Of a stretch of DNA of 64,000 bases, positions 18,025-26,963 are shown piece after piece. The stretch comes from Nocardioides ungokensis (GTDB lineage: Bacteria; Actinomycetota; Actinomycetes; Propionibacteriales; Nocardioidaceae), in assembly GCF_013466985.1 (NCBI RefSeq), contig NZ_CP059164.1, positions 1,373,001 through 1,437,000 of the forward strand, in the 5' to 3' direction. The notes under the pieces are model-generated. The model was given only the letters and a program-made list of their open reading frames with translations. It had not been told where the DNA came from and did no database searches. A program made the translations under genes and the position numbers. Within the stretch, counting starts at the first letter, position 1, and each line of letters opens with the position of its first letter.

Positions 18025-19131
18025 TCAGATTCCGCTGGCTGCGTCCTTCAGGTCCTTGTCGATCGCGGCGATCCGTATGGCGGCGAGCTTGCTTCTGTAC
18101 GTCGTCGTGCCGCCAACTTTGAGTATGCGAAGTCGCGTCACGGCGGCTCGTGCGAGATCAGCCTGTGAGTCGTTGAGGCCGACACCGCTTCTCACTTGGT
18201 TGGCCGCCCACGTGACGATCGGTGTGAGGGCATCGATGTGTGCGACTAGGTCTGTGTGGTTGCGGAGAAGGCAACCCACGGGGTCCTTCTTGTCGGGGGC
18301 GTAGTCGGCTAGCAGGGTAATGGTGTTCCACAGAGAGTGGCCACGGCTCGTGATGTACGTCCTGGCGGGTCCGGCTGTATTGGCCTCGAGCAGCTTTGTG
18401 GCGTCGAACTCGGCGCCGGGCTTGAGGGTGGCAAGGCCGGCAACCGTCTTCGCTGCGATGGATGAAGCGGCCTTGGGGTCGTCGGGGCTGGGCAGCCGGA
18501 CGTCATCCGCGGAAAGGGTTCCGGTGACTGGGGCCACCGCCGTATGGATGATGGTGGCACCCGGTTCGAGCGCTCGAGCAGGGTCGGCAAATAGTTCGAC
18601 TCGGGCCTCGTCGGCGAGTTCTTGGAGAATCCCGTCGAGGGAGCGGTCCGCCGTGTGTCCCGGGCGGCCCCAGGCGTTGGAGTCTCGAATTGTTCTGACA
18701 GTGTCAGGTAGGGACTCGAGGCGGATCTCACCATCGAGTTCGATGTCTGCGATGACGGCGATAGCGGTGGGGTAGACGCGTACTCGGACGGTTGCGGTCG
18801 CCTTTTTGTCTGGCGTGATCAGAGTCGTGGACGGGACCAACTGATGGGGGATGACGTAGTCGAAGGCACGGTCGGCCGAGAGCGGCGCGCCAGGCTTGAT
18901 CATCTTGGCGCTCAAGTAGTTGCTCCAGAAGCGCGACCAGTGCCGATCTGGGCCTGTGGTCCACGGGAGCGCGTGACCCTCATCGAGGGTGTCATGCTCG
19001 CGTTGATATCCCCGCCGTGTCGACATTCGACCTAGACCAGGCTCACCGAGGAGCGTTGATTGGTCGACGACACAGATGACGTTGGCCAGCACCTTGGTAA
19101 CGGTCGCTGCTGTCGGAGGCGTTCCGTTCAT
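18025..19131 (-). CDS. Hypothetical protein
   Basis: A 368-residue soluble protein without signal peptide or membrane segment. The N-terminal 45 residues mention no known motif (NVICVVDQSTLLGEPGLGRM). The middle contains a beta-rich part (ATVRVRVYPTAIAVIADIELDG) and the C-terminus is helical with conserved-looking LWNTITLLADY and VRSGVGLNDSQADLARAAVTRL. The gene follows the membrane protein at 19171-20907 by 39 bases on the same strand, and the two are probably one transcript. I do not recognise the family. A partner role for the exported protein upstream is possible, but nothing in the sequence shows it. Confidence 0.6.
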   Translation of the reverse strand: MNGTPPTAATVTKVLANVICVVDQSTLLGEPGLGRMSTRRGYQREHDTLDEGHALPWTTGPDRHWSRFWSNYLSAKMIKPGAPLSADRAFDYVIPHQLVPSTTLITPDKKATATVRVRVYPTAIAVIADIELDGEIRLESLPDTVRTIRDSNAWGRPGHTADRSLDGILQELADEARVELFADPARALEPGATIIHTAVAPVTGTLSADDVRLPSPDDPKAASSIAAKTVAGLATLKPGAEFDATKLLEANTAGPARTYITSRGHSLWNTITLLADYAPDKKDPVGCLLRNHTDLVAHIDALTPIVTWAANQVRSGVGLNDSQADLARAAVTRLRILKVGGTTTYRSKLAAIRIAAIDKDLKDAASGI

Positions 19132-19170
19132 GGCCGAACTAGCGGTAGCCTCATCGCTGACTCCATTTCC

Positions 19171-20907
19171 TTAATTGGATGTGGGAACGGTCGGTGGCTG
19201 CTTCGGCGAAGCCGGCCGTTCACTCTGTTCAAGGATTCGCGTTGGCGGGTGCCTAGTCGAGTTTGCGGATGAGGATTGCTCGCAGGTATACACCGTTTGG
19301 TGTGGCCTCGCCGATGGGCACTTCTCGGGTGCCGGCAGGTCCGCTTGGTAGAAGGCGATTTTGTTGCCGTTGAGGAGGCCGTGCTCCTTTACCAGGGCAC
19401 GGAGGTTCTTCGCTGTCGGACTGTCGTCGTAGTTGCTGGCCGCCGTGCCGGCACTGCTGTGGGGATCAGTCGGAGGCGTGTACATAATCCGGGGTGCCAC
19501 CAACTCTGTCTTCGAGGCGTTCAGCCCCCGCACGCGAACCCCCTTGTCTCTATCACCCTCACCCGTCTTGACTCGCAAATATTGGACGGGTTTGCCGAAC
19601 TTCGACCGCGCTTTGACCTTGCGGAGGACATCTGTAGCGGTGTCTCCCTCGCGGAAGATGTACCAGTGACTGGTGGTCCAGTAGAGCAGTTGAGAGAGGA
19701 TCCAGATCAGTACGGCGACGATGAAGGACCACAAGATCACGTAATAGAAGTCACTGAAACCTTGTGTGCGTAGATAGTCACGTCGGGTCATTGGGACGAT
19801 GTGCTCGGTCGCCCAGGGGTAGACCGCTGCGAACACCAGTGAGACGGCCAGGCTCACAAGGACCTGGACGGACAGAGTATTGAAACTTGGTGCGGGCGGT
19901 CCGCCGAGGGCTCGACGCCACCCGGTAGCCTTGCTGACGAGCCACGCTGAACTGAGCACGATGATCGCGCCAGGAAGCAAAAGGAAGATTGGTACACCAA
20001 TTGCTTTGAGGATGTCGGATTCGGCGAAGACTTCAACGTCGAAACTGGCGGCCGCGGCGACGGTTGTGGAGTCGGTCTGCTTTGCTGTTTCGGCCTGCAC
20101 GACGGCAGTCAGGGTGCGCGAGCCGGGCGTCAATGTGTCTCCGACTGTTAGGTGAACTGGTACGACCGCTTGCGACCTGGGGGCAATCTGATCCACACAG
20201 TTCGGGAGTTGTCCTGTCTGGCCGCGGTCTCCTCCCTTGATGACTTCCTCGTTCATCTTCTCTTTGTCCAAGGCATTACTGCCGGGGCAGGTCACCGTCG
20301 CTGTCACCTGTTCAGGCACCCTGAGGGTGATCGTGAGAACGTTCATGGGATCGCCACGCTCGTTGGTAATGACGATCGATGTGTCAGCTGGCCGGTACTC
20401 GCTGATCTTTAAGTCTTTGAGATCTGGACTGATCACCGCCGTGACAAGGTCGGCTGTCTTGGCGGCGTTGACCTTGAGACCACCACTGGTCGCGTTGCTA
20501 GGTACCTGCGTGCCGCTACCGATGGCCAAGAACTGCACGCTTTGATTCTGGCCCGTCCCATCGAGGTCTCTCTTGACCGAGAACTGGAACGCCATCGAAG
20601 ACTTGGACGGGACCATGATCTGACCAGCCGATGGGTCCGGCTCGGGTGGAGTCACCGTGATCGAGTTGTCTGAGGGGATGGCGTCCACTGTGACGGCCTG
20701 ATCTTTGTCACTAGGGTTGGCGACGATCACGGTGACCCTTGTCTTCGCGCCAGGGGTCAGGGTGACTTCGGCGGGCGTGACGGCCACTGTGATCGCGTTC
20801 GGATCCGCATCGGCGAATGTGGGGGAGTCCGGCGCCAAGCCGAGTAGAGCCGAGGCCCCAAGCACGAGCGTGCCGAGGCCGATTCTGAGGACTGTTGGTA
20901 TGGCCAT
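19171..20907 (-). CDS. Exported/membrane protein with CARDB-like beta domains
   Basis: A 578-residue protein from ATG 20907. Residues 1-30 are a signal peptide (LRIGLGTLVLGASALLGLA...TFA). Residues 35-290 are extracytoplasmic beta-sandwich repeats: ITVAVTPAEVTLTPGAKTRV is a typical CARDB/BACON-type start, and VPVHLTVGDTLTPGSRTLTAVV begins a later one. Transmembrane helices lie at about 301-324, 347-365 and 389-410. The C-terminal 165 residues are cytoplasmic and charged, ending in a Ser/Pro-rich tail. This topology suggests an envelope protein that reads outside and signals inside. The downstream gene (18025-19131) is its likely partner. Confidence 0.7.
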   Translation of the reverse strand: MAIPTVLRIGLGTLVLGASALLGLAPDSPTFADADPNAITVAVTPAEVTLTPGAKTRVTVIVANPSDKDQAVTVDAIPSDNSITVTPPEPDPSAGQIMVPSKSSMAFQFSVKRDLDGTGQNQSVQFLAIGSGTQVPSNATSGGLKVNAAKTADLVTAVISPDLKDLKISEYRPADTSIVITNERGDPMNVLTITLRVPEQVTATVTCPGSNALDKEKMNEEVIKGGDRGQTGQLPNCVDQIAPRSQAVVPVHLTVGDTLTPGSRTLTAVVQAETAKQTDSTTVAAAASFDVEVFAESDILKAIGVPIFLLLPGAIIVLSSAWLVSKATGWRRALGGPPAPSFNTLSVQVLVSLAVSLVFAAVYPWATEHIVPMTRRDYLRTQGFSDFYYVILWSFIVAVLIWILSQLLYWTTSHWYIFREGDTATDVLRKVKARSKFGKPVQYLRVKTGEGDRDKGVRVRGLNASKTELVAPRIMYTPPTDPHSSAGTAASNYDDSPTAKNLRALVKEHGLLNGNKIAFYQADLPAPEKCPSARPHQTVYTCEQSSSANSTRHPPTRILEQSERPASPKQPPTVPTSN

Positions 20908-21295
20908 GTCTCTCCCCGTCACACGGACCGCTTGCGTCGCGTGTTTGCTGCATCGTGGCAGGAAAACCCGGTCATAGGTAGTCCCGAGAAGGCGAACTCC
21001 CAACGCGCAATTCGAATCGCGACTGTTCCGGTGATGGTCGAGCAGAGTGGTCGTAAGGCCGGACGCCCTAAGGAATCCTGAAGAGTGTCAGCGGCTCACC
21101 GGCCGAGGGGGCGGAAAGCCAGGTTTGGTCTGGGTCGTCGGGCAACTATCGGGGGCGTGCTGAGAGTTGCGTTCCGCGAAGTTCCGCCGACTCGTCCTCG
21201 CCGAGATGAGCGGCAGGTAGGTCCCGGCGCGTTCAAATCGCAAACATGTGCGCGCTCGTTGATTCAAAGCGCCCCGGGCGGCAAAGCGTAGTCCC

Positions 21296-21317
21296 GCGGC
21301 AGTAGACGCAGCTCGGG
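21296..21317 (+). repeat. Cassette-boundary repeat, copy E
   Basis: GCGGCAGTAGACGCAGCTC then GGG. The 25 bases just upstream (from about 21274, CCCGGGCGGC...AGTCCCGC) are partly complementary: outer CCCG pairs with CGGG and inner CCCGC with GCGGC(A). Confidence 0.65.
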
Positions 21318-21451
21318 TGGGTCGGTGGATCCCTTCCGATAGTTCGTTCCACACTGGGCACCCATCCGGGCCTTCGCCATGCCGCACCACGGCGCGACAG
21401 GAAGGGACGAATCTCGGCCAGATGCGCGCCCAACAGATGCGCGCCCAACAC

Positions 21452-21470
21452 GCGGCGGAAAGACGCGGGT
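21452..21470 (+). repeat. Cassette-boundary repeat, copy F
   Basis: GCGGCGGAAAGACGCGGGT, identical to the core over 15 bases, lying 130 bases before the stop end of the amidohydrolase gene. It is preceded by two tandem GATGCGCGCCCAACA units. Confidence 0.75.
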
Positions 21471-21601
21471 TGTGAAAGGCACAGCGAGCCATGTTCGTCG
21501 GCTCTGGCTCATCTCGCGAAGAACGGTGACCCTGCCGAGCCCCGCCCACCTGTGGACCGAGACCCCGACTGACTGCTGACGTTCGTGGACGAGCGGCTCA
21601 G

Positions 21602-22180
21602 TTACATCGAGTTGATGTCCGCGTGCATGAGGACGTCCACGGTCGTGACGTCGATCAGGGGACTGTTCGTCCCCATGATGCGCAGGGCAGCCACGTGGAG
21701 CTCCCGAGTTGCTCCGGCACACGCGTCCGAGGCGACGGTCACGTGGCTTCCGGCATCGGCCGCAGCGAATGCCGTGGCAAGGACGCAGCACTCGGTCGCC
21801 ACGCCGCAGAGCACCAAGGGGGCGTCTCCCACGAGGTCTCGCAACTGGGTGCCCCACTTCGAGAACGTGGACTCGTCGACGACCGGCGTGCCGGGCGGCG
21901 CGTCGAGCGTCAGCTCCCACTGGGAGCTCTCGGGGGTCACCCGGAACTGTGGCCACTTGTCGTAGTACTGCCGCCAGGCGCCACGCTCGTTGGTATCGCG
22001 GACGAAGCGCGTGAACACGACCGAGCCCGCGAAGTGCTCGACGAGGCGAGCCACCTGCTTCTCGGCGGGCCGGTAACCCTCGGTGGCCCACCCGCTCGCC
22101 GGATCCGCGAACGCCCGCTGCAGGTCGATGACCACCAGCCACGGAACCTGGTTCCTCGTCGCGGTTCTCAGCTCGCCCAT
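21602..22180 (-). CDS. Isochorismatase-family amidohydrolase
   Basis: A 192-residue cysteine hydrolase of the isochorismatase superfamily. The catalytic Asp is in VVIDLQRAFAD (about residue 19), the Lys is in TFSKWGT, and the nucleophilic Cys is in LVLCGVATECCVL. The family includes N-carbamoylsarcosine amidase, nicotinamidase and the ureidoacrylate/peroxyureidoacrylate amidohydrolase RutB. In this cluster it is likely to remove a formyl, carbamoyl or ammonia group from a ring-opened nitrogen compound. ATG 22180 is preceded by GGAG at 6 bases; an alternative ATG at 22192 is 4 codons upstream. It lies downstream of the transporter gene beyond a strong hairpin, so it may be expressed at a lower level. 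Confidence 0.85.
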   Translation of the reverse strand: MGELRTATRNQVPWLVVIDLQRAFADPASGWATEGYRPAEKQVARLVEHFAGSVVFTRFVRDTNERGAWRQYYDKWPQFRVTPESSQWELTLDAPPGTPVVDESTFSKWGTQLRDLVGDAPLVLCGVATECCVLATAFAAADAGSHVTVASDACAGATRELHVAALRIMGTNSPLIDVTTVDVLMHADINSM

Positions 22181-22221
22181 CTGCTTCTCCATCGGTGGTG
22201 GTTGTCCCGACACGAACGAGG

Positions 22222-22252
22222 CCCCCGCCGCCGGGTCTGCCGGCGGCGGGGG
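22222..22252 (-). terminator. Hairpin between transporter and amidohydrolase genes
   Basis: CCCCCGCCGCCGG, a 5-base loop, and CCGGCGGCGGGGG form a perfect 13-bp stem. It lies between the stop of the NCS1 transporter (22269) and the start of the amidohydrolase (22180) on the same strand, so it is a terminator or attenuator. Confidence 0.7.
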
Positions 22253-22268
22253 ACCAGGTGACGCCCGC

Positions 22269-23786
22269 CTACAGCGCCGTCGACTGCATCTCGGTGCCGG
22301 GCTGGGACCCCAGCTCCGCGCCGGCGAGGGCGTGCGCATGGGCCCCGGCCGGGCGGTGCCACAGCGGCGGCAGCTTGTAGGTGGCCACGAAGGCGAGTGC
22401 ACCGACGAGGAATCCCACGAAGTAGGAGAGGTCGCCCCACTCCGGGTGCGCCTTGGCGACCGGGCCGACGTAGAACGACAGGTTCCAGAACGGCAGGGAC
22501 GCGGCTGCACCCACGACCCACGCGATGAATCCCCACTCCAGGACGCGTCGGGCGTCGTACAGCTCTGCGATTCGCTCCCGGTCGTGCCGGTGCCCCAGCA
22601 CGTAGTCGAGCAGCAGGATCGCGCCGAACGGGGCGATCAGGTAGGCGCCCATGAACAGGAAGTTCTTGAACTTGGCCTCGAAGCTCGCGTCGGCCCACAG
22701 GCTGATGACGTAGGCGGCGGCGCAGATGATGACGACCGCCGTGCGCCGGCTGACCGGGATGCGCAGCGTCTGGACCGAGATGGCCCCGCCGTACACGTTG
22801 AGGAAGTTCTGGGAGAACGACGAGATCAGGACGATGAGCAGCGCGGCCACGTGGAAGGGGCCGGTCAGTCGCTCGAGGGCTGCGATGGGGCTCTCCCCGG
22901 CCGCCGCCGAGCTGCCGAGCAGTGCGCCCGCCACGCCGAGCCACGCCAGCGAGATGAAGTTGCCGGCGAAGGTCCAGAAGCCCGTCGCGCGGTTGACGTG
23001 GTCTTCGTCGGGCAGGTAGCGGGAGTAGTCGGAGGCGAAGGGCCACCAGGCGATCAGGAAGGAGAGGAAGTAGCCGGAGAAGGTGATCCAGCCGCCGACC
23101 CCGCCGACCCAGTACGCCGCGTGCGGGTTGGTGCCGAACCCTCCCTGCCACCCACGGGTGACCGACACGACCGTGATCATGAGGAAGCCGAAGAAGAGGA
23201 CGACGGCCAGGATCCGCTCGAGGTAGTGGATCATGTTGTAGCCGTAGACGGCGACGACCAGCTGCAGCGAGACCAGCCCGAGCGCGCCGACCCAGAACGG
23301 GATGGCCGGCGCGAGCGTCGTGAGCGCCTGGGCACCGAGGATCACGGTGACCGCGGCCCAGCCGATGCCGGCGAAGATGTTCACGTAGGCGACCGGCACG
23401 AAGTTGCCGAAGAAGCCGAGCGGTCCGCGCGCCTGGATCTGCTGGGCGACGCCCAGCCGACCGCCCATGCGCGAGAGGACACCCATGACGACGGAGCCGA
23501 CGAAGGAGCCCGCGACGATCGCGGTGACGGCCGCTGTGAGCGACAGTCCGAAGCTGACGCCGACGAAGCCGAGCACCATGATCGGGAAGTTCATGCCGGC
23601 CGCGAACCAGATGAAGAACTGGGAGACGGGCTTGCCGTGCCGCTCGGAGTCCGGGATCGCGTCGACGCCGTAGGGCTCGACTGCCGCGATCTTGTCTCGG
23701 TAGTGGAGGTCCGCAGCCAGCTCGCCCGTGGGGGCGTGAGAGACGTCCAGGTTCACATCGCTGCCTTTCTGGTAGTTCCGCGGCAT
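22269..23786 (-). CDS. NCS1-family permease
   Basis: A 505-residue membrane protein of the nucleobase-cation-symport-1 family (purine, cytosine, hydantoin, allantoin and related heterocycles). About 12 transmembrane helices are visible, for example GMNFPIMVLGFVGVSFGLSL, FFGNFVPVAYVNIFAGIGWA and LIAWWPFASDYSRYLP, the last being a characteristic NCS1 segment (PxASDYSRY). The start (ATG 23786) has GGAGG 5 bases upstream. The presence of this transporter is the strongest clue that the cluster substrate is a nitrogen heterocycle. Its upstream region holds a GTGACT-AGTCAC palindrome and two TTGCATGC-type sites, so it is probably regulated by the local GntR protein. Confidence 0.9.
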   Translation of the reverse strand: MPRNYQKGSDVNLDVSHAPTGELAADLHYRDKIAAVEPYGVDAIPDSERHGKPVSQFFIWFAAGMNFPIMVLGFVGVSFGLSLTAAVTAIVAGSFVGSVVMGVLSRMGGRLGVAQQIQARGPLGFFGNFVPVAYVNIFAGIGWAAVTVILGAQALTTLAPAIPFWVGALGLVSLQLVVAVYGYNMIHYLERILAVVLFFGFLMITVVSVTRGWQGGFGTNPHAAYWVGGVGGWITFSGYFLSFLIAWWPFASDYSRYLPDEDHVNRATGFWTFAGNFISLAWLGVAGALLGSSAAAGESPIAALERLTGPFHVAALLIVLISSFSQNFLNVYGGAISVQTLRIPVSRRTAVVIICAAAYVISLWADASFEAKFKNFLFMGAYLIAPFGAILLLDYVLGHRHDRERIAELYDARRVLEWGFIAWVVGAAASLPFWNLSFYVGPVAKAHPEWGDLSYFVGFLVGALAFVATYKLPPLWHRPAGAHAHALAGAELGSQPGTEMQSTAL

Positions 23787-23846
23787 CGGGCCTCCGTGGG
23801 CCGGCGACACAGCGCTCGGGGGGCTCCCAGCAGACTGCGCCTGCCT

Positions 23847-23860
23847 GTGACTGTAGTCAC
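23847..23860. promoter_or_regulatory. Palindromic operator candidate
   Basis: GTGACTGTAGTCAC is a perfect 6+6 palindrome with a 2-base centre, 61 bases upstream of the permease start. It could be the binding site of a dimeric repressor or activator. Confidence 0.45.
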
Positions 23861-23865
23861 GCCCT

Positions 23866-23878
23866 TGTTGCATGCCAC
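23866..23878. promoter_or_regulatory. TTGCATGC operator-like site 1
   Basis: TGTTGCATGCCAC, one of four related sites in the regulatory gaps of the catabolic island (others at 24033, 28876 and 29088). They share the half-site TGTTGCAT. Confidence 0.45.
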
Positions 23879-24032
23879 AGACCGTAGATCTTGCATGGCA
23901 GAGACGTCAATACCCTGGCCGAAGTTGCTGGCAAGTTTCTCTTGAGCGGACGCCAGCGGGCGGAACTGACCGATATCCGTCAGCGAGTGCAAGACTTTGC
24001 GCTCCTGCTGCATCTGGCCATCCGTACCCACC

Positions 24033-24044
24033 TGTTGCATGCAA
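24033..24044. promoter_or_regulatory. TTGCATGC operator-like site 2
   Basis: TGTTGCATGCAA, containing the palindrome TTGCATGCAA, in the gap upstream of the permease gene. It is the same sequence, inverted, as the site overlapping the start of the gene at 28261-28881. Confidence 0.5.
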
Positions 24045-24128
24045 GAGACGGGATGCATCCCTAGAAGCCCCCAGCGTGATGGATCACAGGTGACGGTGGG
24101 ACGCGCGCTGTGGGAGTGACGAAATGAC

Positions 24129-24167
24129 CGATGGCCGGCCACGAACCTCGTCCGTGACCGGCCATCG
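24129..24167 (-). terminator. Terminator of the monooxygenase operon
   Basis: CGATGGCCGG and CCGGCCATCG form a perfect 10-bp stem extended by CACG/CGTG inside. It lies 40 bases beyond the stop of the LLM monooxygenase and ends the long minus-strand operon. Confidence 0.75.
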
Positions 24168-24206
24168 CCGGATGAGCGCGTTGTGGAGCGCCGGGCCTGA
24201 CCCTCC

Positions 24207-25250
24207 TCACTGGAAGGCGGGTACGACCTCCTTGATGAAGAGCTCGAGGGACTTCCGCTTCTCCTCGTGCGGGAGGCTGTTGTCGCACCAGAAGCTGAAC
24301 TCGTCCACCCCGAGCGCCTCGTAGTGGCGCAGGCGCTCGATGACCTCCTGAGGGGTGCCGATCATCGCGGTGCGATGGAGCGAGTCGAGCTCGAACTCCG
24401 GCCGCTCAGCGAACTTCGACTCCGGGCTGGGCTCCAGGAAGCCATTGATCGGAGTGGTCTTGTTGCCGAACCAGGCGTCGAAGGTGCGGTAGAAGCGCGA
24501 GATCGCCTCGGCGGCCGGCCGCCAGCCATCGGGGTCGTCGGCCGGGTGGACGTGGGTGTGGCGCAGCACCATGAGCTCGGGACGTGGCACCTCGGGGTGG
24601 TTGGCGACCGCGGTCTCGAACTTCCGCTTCAGGTCCTCCACCTCCTCGTCGCCCTTCATCAGTGGCGTGACCATCACGTTGCAGCCCTCGCGTACGGCGA
24701 AGTCGTGGGAGTCGGGGTCGCGGGCAGCGATCCACATGGGCGGCGTCGGCTGCTGCACCGGCTTGGGCACGCTGGTCGAGGTGGGGAACTGCCAGATCGC
24801 GCCGTCGTGGGCGTAGTCCCCCTGCCACAGCTCCCGCACGGCCGGGACCAGCTCGCGCAGGTGCTTGCCACCGTCGGTGGCCGGCAGGCCGCCGGCCAGC
24901 CGGTCGAACTCGAACTGGTAGGCGCCCCGAGCCAGGCCGACCTCCGCCCGGCCGTTGCTGATCACGTCGAGCAGCGCGGTCTCACCGGCCACCCGGATCG
25001 GGTTCCAGAAAGGCGCGATGATCGTGCCGGCGCCCAGGCGAATGGTCGAGGTCTTCCCGGCCAGGTAGGCGAGCAACGGCATCGGGCTCGGGGAGATCGT
25101 GTACTCCATGGCGTGGTGCTCGCCGATCCACACCGTGCCGAAGCCGCCGGCCTCGGCCATCAGGGTGAGCTCGGACAGGTTCTCGAACAGCTGGCGGTGG
25201 GTGACCTCCTCGTCCCAGCGCTCCATGTGGACGAACAGCGAAAATCTCAC
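24207..25250 (-). CDS. LLM-class flavin-dependent monooxygenase
   Basis: A 347-residue luciferase-like monooxygenase. It opens with the beta strand MRFSLFVHMERW, followed by FENLSELTLMAEAGGFGTVWIGEHH, the family TIM-barrel pattern, and GRAEVGLARGAYQFEFDRLA. C-terminal features include PQEVIERLRHYEALGVDEFSFW. It uses reduced FMN supplied by a partner reductase, here probably the flavin reductase at 29607-30110. In other bacteria such two-component enzymes open pyrimidine (RutA) or pyridine rings. It is the last gene of the minus-strand operon and its start is 3 bases from the stop of the tautomerase, so translation is coupled. Confidence 0.9.
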   Translation of the reverse strand: MRFSLFVHMERWDEEVTHRQLFENLSELTLMAEAGGFGTVWIGEHHAMEYTISPSPMPLLAYLAGKTSTIRLGAGTIIAPFWNPIRVAGETALLDVISNGRAEVGLARGAYQFEFDRLAGGLPATDGGKHLRELVPAVRELWQGDYAHDGAIWQFPTSTSVPKPVQQPTPPMWIAARDPDSHDFAVREGCNVMVTPLMKGDEEVEDLKRKFETAVANHPEVPRPELMVLRHTHVHPADDPDGWRPAAEAISRFYRTFDAWFGNKTTPINGFLEPSPESKFAERPEFELDSLHRTAMIGTPQEVIERLRHYEALGVDEFSFWCDNSLPHEEKRKSLELFIKEVVPAFQ

Positions 25251-25252
25251 GA

Positions 25253-25474
25253 CTACTCCTGGTTCTCTCTGTGAGTGGCTCGGACGGCGTCCATCTCGCT
25301 GAGCGTGACGTCGCCGGTGGCCCAGTGCGCCCGCGGTACCTCGCGGACGATGACCCTGATGTGCTCGGACCTGGTGTCCGCGGTCCGCAGCACGGCTTCG
25401 TGGACCTCGCGCATCAGGCTCCTGACCTGCTGCGGGGTGCGGCCCTCCGCGAGGGTGATCTCGACGAGCGGCAT
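25253..25474 (-). CDS. 4-oxalocrotonate tautomerase-like protein
   Basis: A 73-residue protein with Pro1 directly after the initiator Met (MPLVEITLAEGRTPQQVRSLM), the catalytic base of the tautomerase superfamily. A conserved Arg-rich second strand (HIRVIVREVPRAHWATG) follows. It would isomerise enol/keto or unsaturated acids produced after ring opening. It sits between the aldehyde dehydrogenase and the monooxygenase with almost no spacing. The longer C-terminus than the 62-residue type member is common in actinobacteria. Confidence 0.85.
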   Translation of the reverse strand: MPLVEITLAEGRTPQQVRSLMREVHEAVLRTADTRSEHIRVIVREVPRAHWATGDVTLSEMDAVRATHRENQE

Positions 25475-25475
25475 G

Positions 25476-26963
25476 TCAGCCCCGCATCACGAACGGGTCG
25501 GCAACGGGGTCCTCGCTGGTGTTGATCCAGACGCTCTTGAGGCGGGTGTACTCCTTGATGGTCTCGGTGCCGTGCTCAACCCCGACGCCGCTGCTCTTGA
25601 AGCCCTGTCGCGGCGACATGGGTGACATCGCGCGGTAGGTGTTCACCCAGATGGTGCCGGCGTCGAGACGGGCGGCCATGCGGTGCGCGCGCGAGAGGTT
25701 GCGGGTCCACACCCCGGCCGCCAACCCGTACTCGGTGTCGTTGGCCAGCCGGACCACCTCCTCCTCGGTGTCGAAGGGCATCACCGCCGCCACCGGACCG
25801 AAGATCTCCTCGCGTACGACGCGCATCGAGTTGTCGACGTCGACGAGCACGGTCGGCTCGTAGAAGTAGCCGCCGAGACCGCCGTCGCTCGACCGGCCGC
25901 CGGTGAGGACGCGGGCCCCCTCGGAGCGGCCGAGATCGACGTAGCCGGCGACCTTGTCGCGCTGGTCCTCGAAGGCCAGGGGACCGAGCTCGGTGGCGTC
26001 GTCGAGCGGGTCGCCGATCCTGATGGTGCGGGCCCGCTCGGCGACGCGCTCGAGCAGCTCGTCGTGCACCGACCGGTGTACGAAGATCCTGCTGCCGGCG
26101 ATGCAGGTCTGCCCGGCGGCCGCGAAGATCCCGGCCACCACGCCCATCGCTGCGTTCGCGACGTCGGCGTCCTCGAACACGATGTTGGGGGACTTGCCCC
26201 CGAGCTCCAGGGTGGAGCCGATGAAGCGACTGGCGGTGCTGGACGCGATTCGCGACCCGGTCGCGGTGCTGCCGGTGAAGGAGAGCTTGGCCAGCGCGGG
26301 GTGGTCGACGAGTGCCTGGCCCGCCTCCGCACCGTAGCCGGTGACGACGTTGACCGCTCCCGGGGGGAAGCCGGCCTCGACCGCAAGCTCTGCGAGGCGC
26401 AGGATCGTGGCCGATGTGTGCTCGGAGGGCTTCACGACGACGGTGTTGCCGGCGCAGAGGGCCGGGGCCAGCTTGCTGGTGGTGAGCGTCAGCGGCGAGT
26501 TCCACGGCGTGATGGCCCCGACGACCCCGAGGGGCTCCCGTGAGGTGTAGTTCAGGACCTGCCGGTCGGAGGTGGGGATGAAGCCGCCGTGGATCTTGTC
26601 GGCAAGACCGGCGTAGTAGTACCAGTACTCGGGCAGCGTCGCGAGCTGCCCGCGCATCTCGCGCAGCAGCTTGCCGTTGTCCTGGGTCTCCATGCGCGCG
26701 AGCTCCTCGGCGTTCTCCCCGATGAGGTCGCCGAGGCGGCGGAGCAGGTGCCCGCGCCGGGTGGCGCTGAGGTCTCGCCAGCGCGGGTCCTCGAACGTGT
26801 CGCGGGCGGTCTCGACGGCCCGGGCCACGTCGGCCGCGCCACCTCGGGCGGCCACGTAGTTGACCGCGCGGGTGGCGGGGTTGGTGCTCTCGAAGTGCTC
26901 GCCGCTGGCGGGCTCCACCCACTCGCCCCCGATGAAGTGCTGGAGCTTCTTGGTGTCAGGCAT
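25476..26963 (-). CDS. Aldehyde dehydrogenase
   Basis: A 495-residue NAD(P)-dependent aldehyde dehydrogenase. Diagnostic elements are ITPWNSPLTLTTSKLAPAL, the NAD-binding FTGSTATGSRI, the catalytic Glu in TLELGGKSPNIV and the catalytic Cys in AAGQTCIAGSR. EEIFGPVAAV is also present. The length is typical of the family. It overlaps the hydrolase gene upstream by 8 bases and lies 1 base from the tautomerase. It likely oxidises an aldehyde or semialdehyde intermediate of the cluster pathway; a second, distinct dehydrogenase lies at 30870. Confidence 0.9.
   Translation of the reverse strand: MPDTKKLQHFIGGEWVEPASGEHFESTNPATRAVNYVAARGGAADVARAVETARDTFEDPRWRDLSATRRGHLLRRLGDLIGENAEELARMETQDNGKLLREMRGQLATLPEYWYYYAGLADKIHGGFIPTSDRQVLNYTSREPLGVVGAITPWNSPLTLTTSKLAPALCAGNTVVVKPSEHTSATILRLAELAVEAGFPPGAVNVVTGYGAEAGQALVDHPALAKLSFTGSTATGSRIASSTASRFIGSTLELGGKSPNIVFEDADVANAAMGVVAGIFAAAGQTCIAGSRIFVHRSVHDELLERVAERARTIRIGDPLDDATELGPLAFEDQRDKVAGYVDLGRSEGARVLTGGRSSDGGLGGYFYEPTVLVDVDNSMRVVREEIFGPVAAVMPFDTEEEVVRLANDTEYGLAAGVWTRNLSRAHRMAARLDAGTIWVNTYRAMSPMSPRQGFKSSGVGVEHGTETIKEYTRLKSVWINTSEDPVADPFVMRG

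Larger units (their letters stand above)
20908..21601. other. Non-coding stretch with boundary repeats E and F
   Basis: About 690 bases between the exported protein and the catabolic island. I see no credible gene on either strand. It contains repeats E and F, an E-like half site at 21279 (GCGGCAAAGCGTAGTCC) and a direct repeat of GATGCGCGCCCAACA at 21421-21450. It marks the left edge of the catabolic island. Confidence 0.5.

Noticed and set aside
22083..23945. Plus-strand open frame of about 620 codons over the permease gene
   Set aside because: Asp/Glu/Arg/Gly low-complexity translation; the minus strand encodes a clear 12-helix NCS1 permease.
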